A DNA stretch of 64,000 nucleotides from Enoplosus armatus (Eukaryota > Chordata > Actinopteri > Centrarchiformes > Enoplosidae): NCBI RefSeq assembly GCF_043641665.1, contig NC_092184.1, positions 18,139,108 through 18,203,107 on the forward strand, given 5' to 3'. Within the stretch, counting starts at the first letter, position 1. The number at the start of each line of letters is the position of its first letter. Positions 46,823-58,131 of this stretch are shown piece by piece. A program made the translations under genes and the position numbers. The notes beneath the pieces are model-generated. The model was not told the origin of the DNA and ran no database searches. It saw nothing but the letters and a program-made list of their open reading frames with translations.

Positions 46823-47180
46823 TTAACATTTTGGGAAATACAGTTCTTTACTGTCTTTCTGAGAGTTAACTGAGAAGATTGATGCCACTTTGAGCATGCA
46901 TCTGGAGCCAGGAGGCGATTAGCTTAGCTTAGCATAAAGACTGGAAACAGGGGTAAACAGCTAGTCTGGCTCTGTCCAAAGTTCAAAAGTCTGCCTTTAA
47001 AGCTCACTAATTAACACATTACATCACATCTCATTTGTTGAATTTGTAAGCAGTAATTTAATAAAGACAATTTGTAGTTTTATGGGGAGCAATGTAGTGA
47101 AACTTTTTCTTGACAAACAACTTTGTCCATCTGCTCAGCACTTCTGTGCAGTGTTTCCCCTGGCTGCCTGGTACCCTCAC
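46823..47180 (+). repeat. MITE-like teleost repeat, copy 2
   Basis: It starts taacattttgggaaatac and contains gcttagcttagcataaagac, acaggggtaaacagctagtc and tggctctgtccaaag, the same family and orientation as 43660-43935. Its right border is uncertain. It ends roughly 290 bp before the unrecognised ORF at 47467. Confidence 0.75.
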
Positions 47181-47466
47181 TGTGATGACAAGACTCCAGG
47201 AACACAAGAGTGTTATTGATCCTCTCATGTAAGAAAGCAAATTAGTTTCTCAAAATGTCTATTCTTTGAAAGTTTGCCTGTAGGAATAACAGGTTTGCCT
47301 CAATGTCTTTGTATGCTGCAAAGAGGAAAACACTCACTGTGATGCGATGGTATGCATCAAATAGTAGTTTGTAAAACGCAGAGAGCAGTAAGGTCTCCCA
47401 GTATGACTTTCGAGTTGAAGAGCTGCTATTGTTGGATTTCTGTTTTATCCACTAATTGAGTAAAAC

Positions 47467-47955
47467 ATGCTAGAAAACGAAGATGGCTCTTTGTACCAGG
47501 GAAGACTGAGCCAAAGCTCAAAGAATGACTTTGTTTCATCAGAAAGAGTCGCACTGACTGTTCTGGACATGCAGGTGAAACTTGCTGGACTGTCAATAGA
47601 TGAGCTGGATCAGGTTTTTGGGGAGCTGCCTGACTGGCCCAGCCGGCCCAAACATATTGAGGGTTTCTGCGAACACCTAGAGGACTCTGTCCAGAACGAG
47701 TTCATCTTTCATCCCCCAGCAAACTTAATGACATTAAGCCTGTATGGACTCTGTTCAAAACCTCTATCATGGAAGCAGCTGCTCCACTTTGTGGCCAGAG
47801 GGCAGTTGGCGCCCGTCATGGTGGCCGCCAAAGAGCTAAAGGAGGTGCTGACTGAGGACAGAGACTTTCCAAGCTCGGTCGACGTGGACTCAGCAGAGAA
47901 GAACCAGCAGGCCAGGAAGGCTGCAGCTGAAGTACCTGCAGAGCAGAAACCATAA
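47467..47955 (+). CDS. Unrecognised single-exon protein, 162 aa
   Basis: This ATG-to-TAA frame has 162 codons with clear coding character (many CTG, CAG and GAG codons, mixed hydrophobic and acidic residues, no low complexity). The ATG has A at -3 and an in-frame TAA just upstream, so the start is firm if it is not spliced. A plausible acceptor (ttttatccactaattgag) ends 6 bp before the ATG, so 5'UTR exons may exist. The middle looks helical (LAGLSIDELDQVFGELPDW; WKQLLHFVARGQLAPVMVA) and the tail is polar (EKNQQARKAAAEVPAEQKP). No signal peptide, membrane segment or known motif was seen, and I do not recognise the family. It could be a lineage-specific gene, a last exon of a larger gene, or a young retrocopy. 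No AATAAA was seen soon after the stop. Confidence 0.6.
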   Translation: MLENEDGSLYQGRLSQSSKNDFVSSERVALTVLDMQVKLAGLSIDELDQVFGELPDWPSRPKHIEGFCEHLEDSVQNEFIFHPPANLMTLSLYGLCSKPLSWKQLLHFVARGQLAPVMVAAKELKEVLTEDRDFPSSVDVDSAEKNQQARKAAAEVPAEQKP

Positions 47956-48670
47956 ACCACGCAGCGGGCGATCACAGAGGCAATGGATGACGACTTCTGG
48001 ACAGTTACATACCAGTGAGCATAAGCAATATGGATGGTAGCTGCAGCTTGAGTTCGTCACTTTATTATCTAATAACATTATTCAAAAATGTTGTTTTTGC
48101 ACATTTTCTTTTTCACTACAACCAGGGCGATGTAAATGTATTGTAGGTATTGTAAATGAGAAAACATTTAATGTGAACCGTTGCAATCAAGATATATGAA
48201 GGACTATGTAGATACATGTAGAATCCAGGAGTGTGGGACACAATCAAACTTGATGCTCACATGTTGCTTGGATCGCCATAACAACATGAGTAGGGGTTAC
48301 AATCAAGCATGATCACTAATTTTGCTCGAGTATTGACATGTTGATTGACATGGAGATACACCAATCGGTCCCTGCTCATTAAGCCTTATTTAAACAGTGA
48401 ATGGAGAGCAGGTGTGTTGCTGGGACCGTAAGGGTTCAACTGGGAATCATCAATCAAAACCATCAATTTTGGTGGGCGTGATGGCAACAGGGGTGAATAT
48501 AATTAGCACTGTTACTTGTTTACATGATCTAATCACATTCATTTAGCTTCATGACAATCATTAACAAAAAATGAATGAAGGGTTGTCAAATACTGTTGTC
48601 AAGAGAATCATCAAAAACAATTAGTGGAAAAGAGGTTCAAACCCCCAAAGCCTCCAAAACATCGACATAC

Positions 48671-48711
48671 GTGTGTGTGTGTGTGTGTATGTGTGTGTGT
48701 GTGTGTGTGTG
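48671..48711. repeat. (GT)n microsatellite
   Basis: A GT tract interrupted once by AT. It pairs in inverted orientation with the CA tract at 48842. Confidence 0.95.
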
Positions 48712-48839
48712 GAGAGGGGGCGTGTTCGTATCAGGCACTCTTTTTGAAGTGTATTAATGGAAAGATAAGCACAACTGTCTCATATGATTTCCTTTAATTC
48801 ATGCTGCTAAGTCAGCCAGCAGCCATCTGGCTCCCCCTG

Positions 48840-48841
<2 letters not shown>

Positions 48842-48916
<75 letters not shown>

Positions 48917-48917
48917 C
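48842..48917. repeat. (CA)n microsatellite
   Basis: A CA tract of about 75 bp with two GC interruptions. Confidence 0.95.
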
Positions 48918-51010
48918 CCTAACCCCACAAACAAACTCAGTGGGAATGACAATCTGAGGGCATGCAGTCTGAGAGAGGATATTATGACAGGCCATACTGA
49001 CCATAACTCCCAGCTGATGGAGCATTCAGGCAGTTCATATTCTGTCTCACTTACACACAAACACACTCTTACACACCCCTGACCAAGTGATGAGAGCTGG
49101 GAGAACTAAGTAATTTATCAACTCTCAGTTTTTTTTGTCCGTCTTCTAGGCATTTGTAAAACCATCCGAGGCTCTCGGATGACTCTCAGGGGCTGTAAGT
49201 CCACTAAACCTGCTCAGTCCATTGAAGACGCTGTAGAGGCACAATTAAATAAAAGAGCAAGACTGTGTTCTCCTGGTGATAGCTGGGCTGTTGTGTCCCC
49301 CCCCCCAAGCACAATATGTGGTGCAGCGCCTCTGGCTGAGCCCCAAAAAATAAAAAGATGTTCAAGCTGTTCATGTGACACAAGCGGAGGGAATAAAAGG
49401 ATGAACCCTTGTGCTGTGAAAATTATGAGAAACTGTGGCAGCGACGCGCTCAGCACATGACTAACTGTGGTCAGCTGGCTGTGTGCTGACATAAAACTCA
49501 AACACTGTAGGTTTTGTTGAATAGTGTTGTCGATCTTTCCAAAACATGGCCTCAGAAAAGTTTCCATTTCAAATGAAGTACTGTATAACCTTGCATCGTT
49601 TTATGCTGCCTAATGCCTCCCGCTCCAACACAAACCAGTCAGTCAACAGTTTACATTTTAGGGACTCTTTAATCCAGAGTGACTAATGGTCCTCACCAGG
49701 TAGGAGCCTCAGCGTCTCACTATTTAATGGATCTGTGACCTTACTGCTGTATGTGACTCGAATCCTCCCTGCCAAAGATATTATATGACAATGACTATAA
49801 TCACATAGATGATTGCAGCTGTGTAGCATAGAGTGTGGGGTTTACTTCAGATTCAGTGAGAGTTGTTTGAAATAACAATGTGACACTGAGAACATGCAGC
49901 TCATTTCTACAAAAACCAACCATTCAGCAGTTACACTCTGTAGTCCCAGTGACCTGCTTTGTGCTTAAATTTAGCACAGTTTACAAATTCTGAGGCTTGA
50001 TTTGCAGTGAAACTTTTTAAGCCCTTTCTGGTACCCTGATAAGTTATGCATCAAAAGCGGCCTGGCTGTTGAAATTATTAAAATATGCGCACAGAGAACG
50101 GCTCACAGAAAGGAGTTGTATAATGGCATCACATTTCTCAGTGTTTTTTTTTCTTCTGTATCTGCTGACATAATGTAATTAACTCGATGTTCTCCAGCGT
50201 AGTTAGACGGGGCAGAGTAATGTCAGCACAGTTAAAGATCATCGTGAGATATGCTGGAATACTGTATGCACATGCAGTACATACAGTAAACATGTGCAGA
50301 CGTTATGTGACTTAAAGTGCAAACATATTTCAACCATAAGGTAACTGTGTTTTTGGCCCTGAGCTGGCTGGCCCTGAACTGGAGCAAGGTAATCCAAATG
50401 TGGAGGATGAACACTTTAAGAAGGGGTTTAATTAGTTTTGGGAAAACTCAGCCCTGGGCTGAGGATAACACTGGGCTACAACTCGCTGAGTTAAAACTGG
50501 AGAAGATCAAGTAAAGATGGCAGTGCCCATAGGGTTTCCAGCTAATGCTGTGATTGGATGGCTGTGAGAAGAGGCTTATGTTTGGTGGGAATGGCGGGAT
50601 GGAGGAACGGAGGAAGGAAGAAGAGAGAGGAAGGAAGTAAAGGAGGAAGGAGAGGGAAAGAAGAAGCAGGGATTGTGGGCTACAGGAAGGTATTAAAGCA
50701 AGCGCAGCAGGGATGGAGGGGAAGAGGGAGGGGAGCACAGACAGAGAAAGGAGGGGATTAAGATAAGGAGGGATAGATAGGAGGAATGAGAAATGTCTGA
50801 AAAGCATGTGAGCTCAGCAGGAACTCATTTTCTTTGCTAGCAGTCGATTTACTTCCAACAATTTCTCACACCTAAACGTTAAGTCAGGTGGTTTGCCAGT
50901 GCCTCCGAAAACGACCCATATGACTGTTCCAGGAAGGCCTCACATGAATGGGAGTTCTTGTCTAGAGGTTTAGGCAACTGAAACTAATGGTTAAAGCAGC
51001 TATGATCAAT
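48918..51010. other. Intergenic stretch, no gene recognised
   Basis: Only short ORFs without homology that I know. A purine-rich tract of about 220 bp lies at 50560-50785. Confidence 0.55.
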
Positions 51011-51194
51011 ATGTCCATGATAACAATGGATCACATGACTACTTGTATGTGACAGGGGTTGCTCTTAGTGATGAACCCACTGAAAATGATCATGGACTCT
51101 CTTCAACTCTACGGAGTATTTTAGTATCCGTCAGCTTATTAGTTTTTACGGCCCTCAACTTTACTGTTTTGATTCAGCCTCACTGCTCTCATGA

Positions 51195-51270
51195 GCGACT
51201 AGCTTGCGAACATAGTGGAGCATTTAGCAGCTAAAGAGCCCGATATCAAATCAATCCAAAAGAAATGCTA
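51195..51270. repeat. Fragment of a dispersed teleost repeat
   Basis: The words agtggagcatttagcagcta and aagagcccgatatc recall a common percomorph repeat. Flanking sequence from about 51010 to 51400 may belong to it, but the borders are unclear. Confidence 0.45.
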
Positions 51271-51399
51271 GTGTAGCTCAGTATCTGCTGGATGTGTTAC
51301 TGTTAAAATGCTAAAATGTTTGCCATATCAAGACGCGATAATATGTCACTGTTCTGTTCTCAGGTTGTTTCCGCTGCCCCCTTAGAAATCAGTTCATGT

Positions 51400-54300
51400 A
51401 GGTTTAAGCTTGGGAAAAGGTTGCCTTTATGGCTAAAAGACTGGAGGAGACAGTTTCCAGTTTCAAACGCAGACCCTTTGTATTCCCAACCATCCACCCT
51501 GACCTACTCCATAATTCCATAACTCCATATACTCCCTGCACAGAATAGTAATGTCACACTTCTTGTGGCTTTGCTACTGAGAGACAACAGCCATTATTTG
51601 CATGGCCGCGAGATGTCACTTGTTGAAAATGTAAACAGATCATCTTATGCGTTTCTTCAAATGCCTGATGTGCTTGTGTCTATATTCCTGAACTGTTCCT
51701 CCTTACTCCACGTCTTTACAATCTCTTTTGTTGTCTCCACAAAGTGGACCACAGGAACTGCTGCTGCTTGTTATTTGTTGTTCGTTACCAACCTGACACC
51801 ATGTGTGCAGAACAAGCGAGAGAAGAAGTGGCAGAGAAGGCGCAGGGTTATGCTGTTTGGACAAGGTAATGCAGCTTGCTCGGTAGGATTGTTTTTGTGC
51901 CAAAATCAAGCACCAACACCGGCAAGGAGATTGTGGGGGAGATGTCTGTGTGCGTTTGTTGGGAAAGGGAAGTGGACAGAGTTGAGCGAGGCAGAGTGAT
52001 ACAAGCAATAAACACACACAGAAAAAAAAAACATCCACAGCTTTGCCAGCCTTGCACTGTGTGCCCCACAGTGTGTGATATGAACCAACTGAGAGAACAG
52101 ATAAATCTTTCCATGTGAAGGACAGGAAAGGACAGGAGATACACAGGCTACATTTCACCAACAGACTCTTAAATTTCCCCCTTTTTGTCTTTGACAGGTT
52201 ATTTACAACCATATTGTCACTCCATATGTCTGCTGCAGGCACTGTAGCTCACAGCGATGTCTCAAAACATGTATCACAGCCTGTTGGAAGACAACATTAT
52301 CCCTCATAGTATGGCTCAACCGAGAGCTATTTACCAATCAGGCCACGGGCACAGAAAGGACCATAAATAATTAAGTGTCCGTTCAGTCGGCACTTTCAAA
52401 TTCCAGGAAGTATTAATGATTGGTAGATCTGGCTGCCTATAAATGTCAGTAAACACTCCACGTTGAGGACACAAGGTCTAATCAGGTTCTGATGTAATCA
52501 ACTCAAGGAGCTGATATGGGAGCAACGCGCAGGGGAGCTCAATCAGCTGAAGCGTGACACGGTTTCTTTTCGCTGCACAGCTTTGTTGAATCACAACAAG
52601 AGGATTTTAGCTTCACGGTCACTAAACTTTCATATTGATGTCAGGGGAGTTGTCTTGTCTTGCTGTTCTCCTATCTGATCCATGGACCTTGATTAGACCT
52701 TGCCATGGGACACTCAAAACGAGCATTGAGTCTGGTAGTGATATTGATCCCGCTGAGCCATAAACTGAAGCACATCTCACACTCTGTCTGGTTTTTCATT
52801 GCCAGACTAAAACATAATATATTTCCCTGCTTTGCACTTTCAACCCATTTGGGCTCAGGGGGGATGAAATGTCTCTAATTTTAGTCTTATGTAACAAACA
52901 AATCAGTTTTTAATGAGGGGAAGACTCTTCAGGGTCACACTAACGGGTCGCTTCAGTTTCAATCACATATTAAAAGAGTTTTAAAATGAACAGAGCTGCG
53001 GCTGGCTGCTTCGCTCATCAGTCTCACTTTATTTACAGCAGCAGCTCTGCTCAGTGTGTTTGAGTACAGACTGGAACAATGGGAACTTCCCCTCTCATAA
53101 AAATAAGCTTCACTGCACTTTATTGCAGAGTGCTGGTCAGACACTGCTGTCACATTACAGCTGCTGCCCCTTACTATCCCTCTCTGTCCTGGAAAGCCTT
53201 TAATATTGGTATATTTTTGTGAGTATGTTGGTTTCTGAGTCTGATGCAGAGGGACATCAGGAGATCCACATGGGGATGTGTGAAAGATCTTGCATATTTT
53301 AATCTCAAACGTTCTTTAGGACATGTTTATTAAAAATAAACGTTTCTTATATTGATTATTGTTGGTGCAAAACAAAGGTTAAACTAAAAAACATCTAAAT
53401 TAATGAAGAGATTGATGGATTGCCACACAATCTTCAGACATTCATGGCCAGTGGCTGAATCCTAATAACATTGATGGTCCCCTGACTTTCAGTCCAGAGC
53501 CATTTTCAGGTCAAAATGTGGATTTGTCCAATACTTCATGACCAATAACCTGCAAAACTGATGACGTTACCATCAGCCTCAGCTGTACCTTGCGTTTAGA
53601 AAAAAACACTTTTTAAAAAACCCTGGTATAAATATGCTCTCCAGCTGGTGTTGAGCATCCATTGCAGACATTTCTTTGACCTGAGTCCAAGCGGAAGATC
53701 TGTTAGTGCCCACACTGACAGATCTGAAACCGGGGGCCTCAGGCACACGAGTTCTGCTGGACAAACACACACACAAATACATGTTGAGACACAGCTGAGC
53801 ACCATAGATCTGTATGCCAACACACCAGATGTGACATGGGCGCACACATCCATGCACACACACCGGCAAACTTGACATGTCAATAATAAGGTTCACAGTC
53901 TTCCTCATTCGGCTGCTGCTCTCCTCTCCTGACCCTTTCCCTTCATCTTCACTTCTGCATTATTCTTTCTTTCTCACCTCTTGTGTCGTCTGTCGCACTC
54001 TCTTGTTCCCTGCCTTCTCCCCCTCCATTTTTTTTTGTCTCTCTCTGTCTTGTCCTCCCTTGTAATTGACAGTTCCTGCTGGGCGACCTAAGCTGCCTCT
54101 ATTAAAATTGCAGGGCTTCGCAGACACATTGCATTGTCCCACTGTGTTTTCTAAATTTGTGTTTCACTAAATTAGGTGCCACATGTCTCCGGATGGTGGT
54201 TCCCTACGTGACAACAGAACAAGATGAACGTCATCTTTGGTCCTAAATTTCCCACTTTTTAAAATGCTTCTTTGACATAAATTTGGATGTAATGTTTGAG

Positions 54301-54735
54301 CACAATCTACATGAGCAACTATGTATGTTGATACATAAAGAACTATAGGGACAGACAGAGATACACAGGCATAACAGATGTGATTTTTCCTTTCTTCCTC
54401 TATTACAGTGAAAAAGTCTGGCTTAAATCAGGTTTCATCTGTTTAGACAGTGATATGGAGATCATCCACATGCTGCAAATTAGAAATAAACACTCTTTTG
54501 TGGTCTAAACACAGCCAAAGTAGGCCTGTAACTACCACAGGGGACATTGAGGAAATGTCAATTTATATTTGTCACACAAAAGACACAATTCATTAAATGA
54601 AGGACCTGTGATATAACCAAATATAACCCCTGCATACCACATGCAGGCCCACAAATGCATCCACAATTTAATGACCAAATTACAAAAAAATAAAGCTTAT
54701 CCCAGCCTAAATACTGTACCAGTTGTTTGCATGTT
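51400..54735. other. Intergenic stretch, no gene recognised
   Basis: Several 60-180 codon ORFs occur on both strands, overlapping one another and rich in Cys/Leu/Ser. None shows a domain or splice structure that I can support. Confidence 0.5.
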
Positions 54736-54800
54736 TTAACCCTGTTCCCAACATGGGGGTCGGGACCCCTACAATGTGTCACAAGATGAATTTGAGATTG
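54736..54800. repeat. Fragment of a dispersed repeat ('gggggtcgggacccc')
   Basis: ttcccaacatgggggtcggg and acccctacaatgtgtcaca resemble the core of a common vertebrate hAT-derived repeat found in fish. Confidence 0.45.
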
Positions 54801-55538
54801 ATATTTTTATCTTTAATCTTTTAACCCATTAACTACCATTAAAGTTTCCATTTGTGTCAGCACACTACAACAGCATGGTCTTGAAACCTGTGATATAGGT
54901 AATCCACCACAGTGAACAACCACCAGTAAGGTCCATGGCCGTACCTCCACCTTCTAGGTGCTGGTTGTACCCTTGAGCCCAGGAGACCTCTGAACTTTCT
55001 GTAACAGCCTGTCACAGATGCCGTTGTTGTTACAGATAAGTAATCGGCTGTACTACACTGTAAGCTGCCATGCAACATTTTTTCTGTATGCTGTAGACAT
55101 GCATGCACAGGTGTAATTTATAACATTCATAATGGCTGCATTTCATTTAGGTGTGCCATTTCAAGGGTCCCGCTGTTGTGCATGTTGAGTTTTGCACAAT
55201 TTTATTCAAGTAAAATACTTTTTTTTTTAAATATTTGTCTCTTGACCAGAGACATAATACTCTGAGTCAAAAGGTAAAAGGACAATATGAAGGTGTAATC
55301 TATAATCCACATGTTAAAACAAGGGTAGCCCCACCACCAAAACTCAATGAACATGATGGGAATCTGACAGAAGTATTAATGTTTAACAGTATACATGGAT
55401 TAATAACTTATTCTAAACTACACAGAGGCCCTGCACATTCACACAGGTGTTTCCAGTTACGGCTGATTAGTCCTCTGCTCAGGTTGGAGTTGGGTGGAAC
55501 TATGGTAGAAATTTCCTGAAGTCACCAAACTCATCAAC

Positions 55539-55592
55539 TAATAATAATGATAGAGATGATGGTGATGATAATGATGATGATGATGATGACGA
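55539..55592. repeat. (GAT)n/(AAT)n trinucleotide microsatellite
   Basis: An imperfect GAT/AAT repeat of about 54 bp upstream of pde2a. Confidence 0.9.
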
Positions 55593-56329
55593 GCAGATGC
55601 AATGAATGTGTTAGGAGAGTGACATATCCATCCATCACAGTCTGTGCATGCTCACACAGCCTTGAGTAGAGGTCTAATCAGGCAAAATAATTGAAAACAC
55701 CTGTGTGGGTGGACCATGGCTGTAGGCTACAAGGGGTTTAATATCTTCAGGTGCTGATTAAGATTTGTTTACATAAAATACTGATTAGTTTTAGGAGATT
55801 ATATTGTCCAAAAATCCTCATTGGGTCTTTGCATGTAAACCACCTGGCATCTGAAGCCACTTGAGGGATATTTAAAGGCCTTGAATGTCAACAAACATGT
55901 CAAAGGCTCCTGTTTCACTATGTAGGCTAGTGAATCTGCGGCTTCCTTGTGTGTACTGGAAAGGCCATATAAGGGAGGGGATCTGTGTTGGACCTTGAGA
56001 CCTGCGTCCCATGATAGACACACTGGAGTGGAGTACAACATGTGGTTTATAATGAAACCCTGCCAGCGCCAGTTGATAAGATCTCCTCTGTTTGGGAAGA
56101 AGGGAGAGGAAACAAGTTCAAGTCCTGTTCAAGATCTACTGCATGCATGAAGCAGGAGGATTCAGGGTGCAAGAAGAGGAGTGTGCAGGATTCAGGGTGC
56201 AAGAAGAAGAGGAGTGTGCATGGTGGGAGTTGTGTGAAGCTGCGCAGCAGAGGTGTGAAGAAACACTGTGAAAAAGTAGAATTTTCACAACAACACAACT
56301 TTCATTTCCACGGATGAATTCGCCGGTGC

Positions 56330-56451
56330 TCCTGGAAGAGCAGGCTTGACCTGAGGGAGATTGTTTTGTCAGAACACGCGGAGGAGTGACGTGCCTCAAC
56401 TCCGGTTTGACTGACGCGTCTTTGACTGTTGATGTGTCCAAATACCGGCTG

Positions 56452-56496
<45 letters not shown>

Positions 56497-56800
56497 CTCA
56501 ACCGTTATATCCTCGCTCACCACAGCTCGAGTAGGCTATCAGTTACCGGGTCCCGACCAATCCCCGCGCGCTGTCAGACCTCGAGAGGAGACAGCAGAGC
56601 GGAGCGAGGCAGACAGAGGGGAGAGAAAGAGAGAGGAGCACACACCCAACCATCTATCTATCCACCCATCGTCTATCCTCCGTCGCCCCCCTCCCAGCAC
56701 GCAGGCAGCTCCATCCCACCTCTTTTCCTCCCCTCACCCGCCAGGTCCTCCGGACTGCAGTTGTTTGGGTTAACCGGGGAGGCGCGAGGCAGGATGCGCG
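56330..56800 (+). promoter_or_regulatory. pde2a: pde2a promoter/5'UTR region, CpG-rich
   Basis: CpG dinucleotides are far denser here than in the rest of the window (for example gaccaatccccgcgcgctgt and agcggagcgaggc). No canonical TATA box was seen. A (CT)n tract occupies 56454-56494 and a half CRE (TGACGT) begins at 56387. The transcription start is not defined by sequence alone. Confidence 0.65.
56454..56494. repeat. (CT)20 tract in the pde2a promoter region
   Basis: A pure CT tract (GA on the other strand) of about 41 bp, roughly 310 bp upstream of the pde2a ATG. Confidence 0.95.
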
Positions 56801-56838
56801 ATGGGACAAGCGTGCGGACACGCGCTCCTCTGCCGTAG
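56794..56838 (+). promoter_or_regulatory. Overlapping upstream ORF at the pde2a start
   Basis: An ATG 7 bp before the pde2a ATG, in another frame, opens a 14-codon ORF that ends at TAG inside exon 1. Its context (A at -3, C at +4) is adequate. The pde2a ATG has G at -3 and G at +4. It could reduce initiation at the main ATG. Confidence 0.6.
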
Positions 56839-56859
56839 CCAACCGCCGTCCTCCGAGAT
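56801..56859 (+). CDS. pde2a: pde2a first coding exon (PDE2A3-type, membrane-targeting N-terminus)
   Basis: PDE2A is a cGMP-stimulated dual cAMP/cGMP phosphodiesterase. The PDE2A3 isoform is held at membranes by N-terminal acylation (family knowledge). The exon reads MGQACGHALLCRSQPPSSE and two further bases before the donor GAGAT|GTAAGT. Mammalian PDE2A3 begins MGQACGHSILCRSQ, so 12 of the first 14 residues are identical. Gly2 (myristoylation) and Cys5 and Cys11 (palmitoylation) are kept. The remaining exons (GAF-A, GAF-B, catalytic domain) lie beyond the window. ARAP1-PDE2A order and strand agree with human 11q13.4. The exon is masked by an overlapping ORF in another frame. Confidence 0.9.
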
Positions 56860-57384
56860 GTAAGTGTGTGTCTAATAACTCTGTGTGTTGTGTTTTTACC
56901 TCGAAGCTTCCTGCCACTTCTACATACAGCGCACAAAATGGGCATATGTAGAAGCACATGGCGCCCAGCATTGAGCCACATACACAGAGGTGGTTTAGTA
57001 TTAGAGTGAGTGTGACCTGCTGGGTGTCATTATTCCCCCCTGACAGCGGCAGTGAAGACCCCATGTGAGCTGCGCAGGAGACTGTCAATGTAAACTGGTG
57101 GGCAGAAGTCCTGTAGCTCTCCTCCATCACACTGTAATGTTCTCATAGTGCGTCTCTGCTCTACAGAGAGTTTAGTGACCTTATCGTGCCTTTGTATCTT
57201 CTTGAGTATCACAGCCTCACGCTGCTCCGTAAGGCTGCTCCTCCTCTAATGTCCCTATTGGGACAGATACATTTGCGGTGATAGCCCTCCTAATTCAATT
57301 CTCTCCATGACAATCGTTATGTTAAATGTTAAAGGGCTGACTTTGAGCAAACCAAATCCTGATCTGTTGTGGCCTTGTATGGTA

Positions 57385-57780
57385 CCACTTTGTAATATGG
57401 CTCCCTTTCATAAAGGCTTTATAAGCCGCAACTAATAGCTTCATTAATTGCTAATAAACAATTTCCTAATGCTTTATATTAGTTGTGTAAGTTACTGTAT
57501 ATAAGTTATGAGCAATTATTAAGAACAACATTTGGGTTGCCAGGTTGTGGGAAAATCTCTGACAGATTAGACTCAATTCATGGAAAAGAGCTGAACAGTA
57601 ACTGGACCAACTTATTATGCATTTAATAATTGATTACCAACATTTGTGACTACTTTATTAGCCATATAAAAAGATAAATACCAGCCAAAGAGGTTTTTCA
57701 CAACCAGTTAACCCCCAAATTTATTCATTATAAACGCTCTATAACGGATCTGTAAAACATTAGATAAACTGGAGAATAAA
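57385..57780. repeat. Dispersed teleost repeat (non-coding, pde2a intron 1)
   Basis: Words such as ttcataaaggctttataag, caatttcctaatgctttata, ttagttgtgtaagttactg and tataagttatgagcaattat match my memory of a widespread fish repeat. Interior AT-rich, no ORF. Confidence 0.7.
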
Positions 57781-58131
57781 TGCTCCTTCTGTGCAGTTTT
57801 GCATCATCACAGAGCTCAAAACAAGGCGCTTTTTCAGCGTGAAAGTTAACTCTTGAGCCTGAGGCTGTTGTCCTTGTTCATGAAAAGTTGACTTTTTGGA
57901 GATAAGTGGTTTTCACAGGACAGTAAATATGTGCTGTGGATCAAAGGAGGCTGACGTGATCACTGTTACAACTTAATGCAATGAAGCAGCCCAGAGTTGC
58001 AAACTATCTTTGTGAGGCTCACGGTGTTTGTTATGTCTCGGAGAGGTGTTCATTAAGCTCTGTGGGAACTGTTACAGCCATTAGTTGTTATGGTGTTGTT
58101 GATTGTGTTTTCTTCTTGTATGTTTGACGTC

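Noticed and set aside
49179..49460. 93-codon ORF
   Set aside because: No homology recognised, contains a run of C encoding Pro, and lacks convincing splice signals. A chance ORF is more likely.
51565..52242. Overlapping 144- and 179-codon ORFs on both strands
   Set aside because: Cys/Leu-rich translations on opposite strands with no recognisable domain. Likely chance openness of non-coding or repeat DNA.
56386..56838. Long ORF over the pde2a first exon
   Set aside because: It begins with GTG, is driven by a CT repeat and Pro/Arg-rich GC-rich sequence, and is in the wrong frame for the PDE2A N-terminus.
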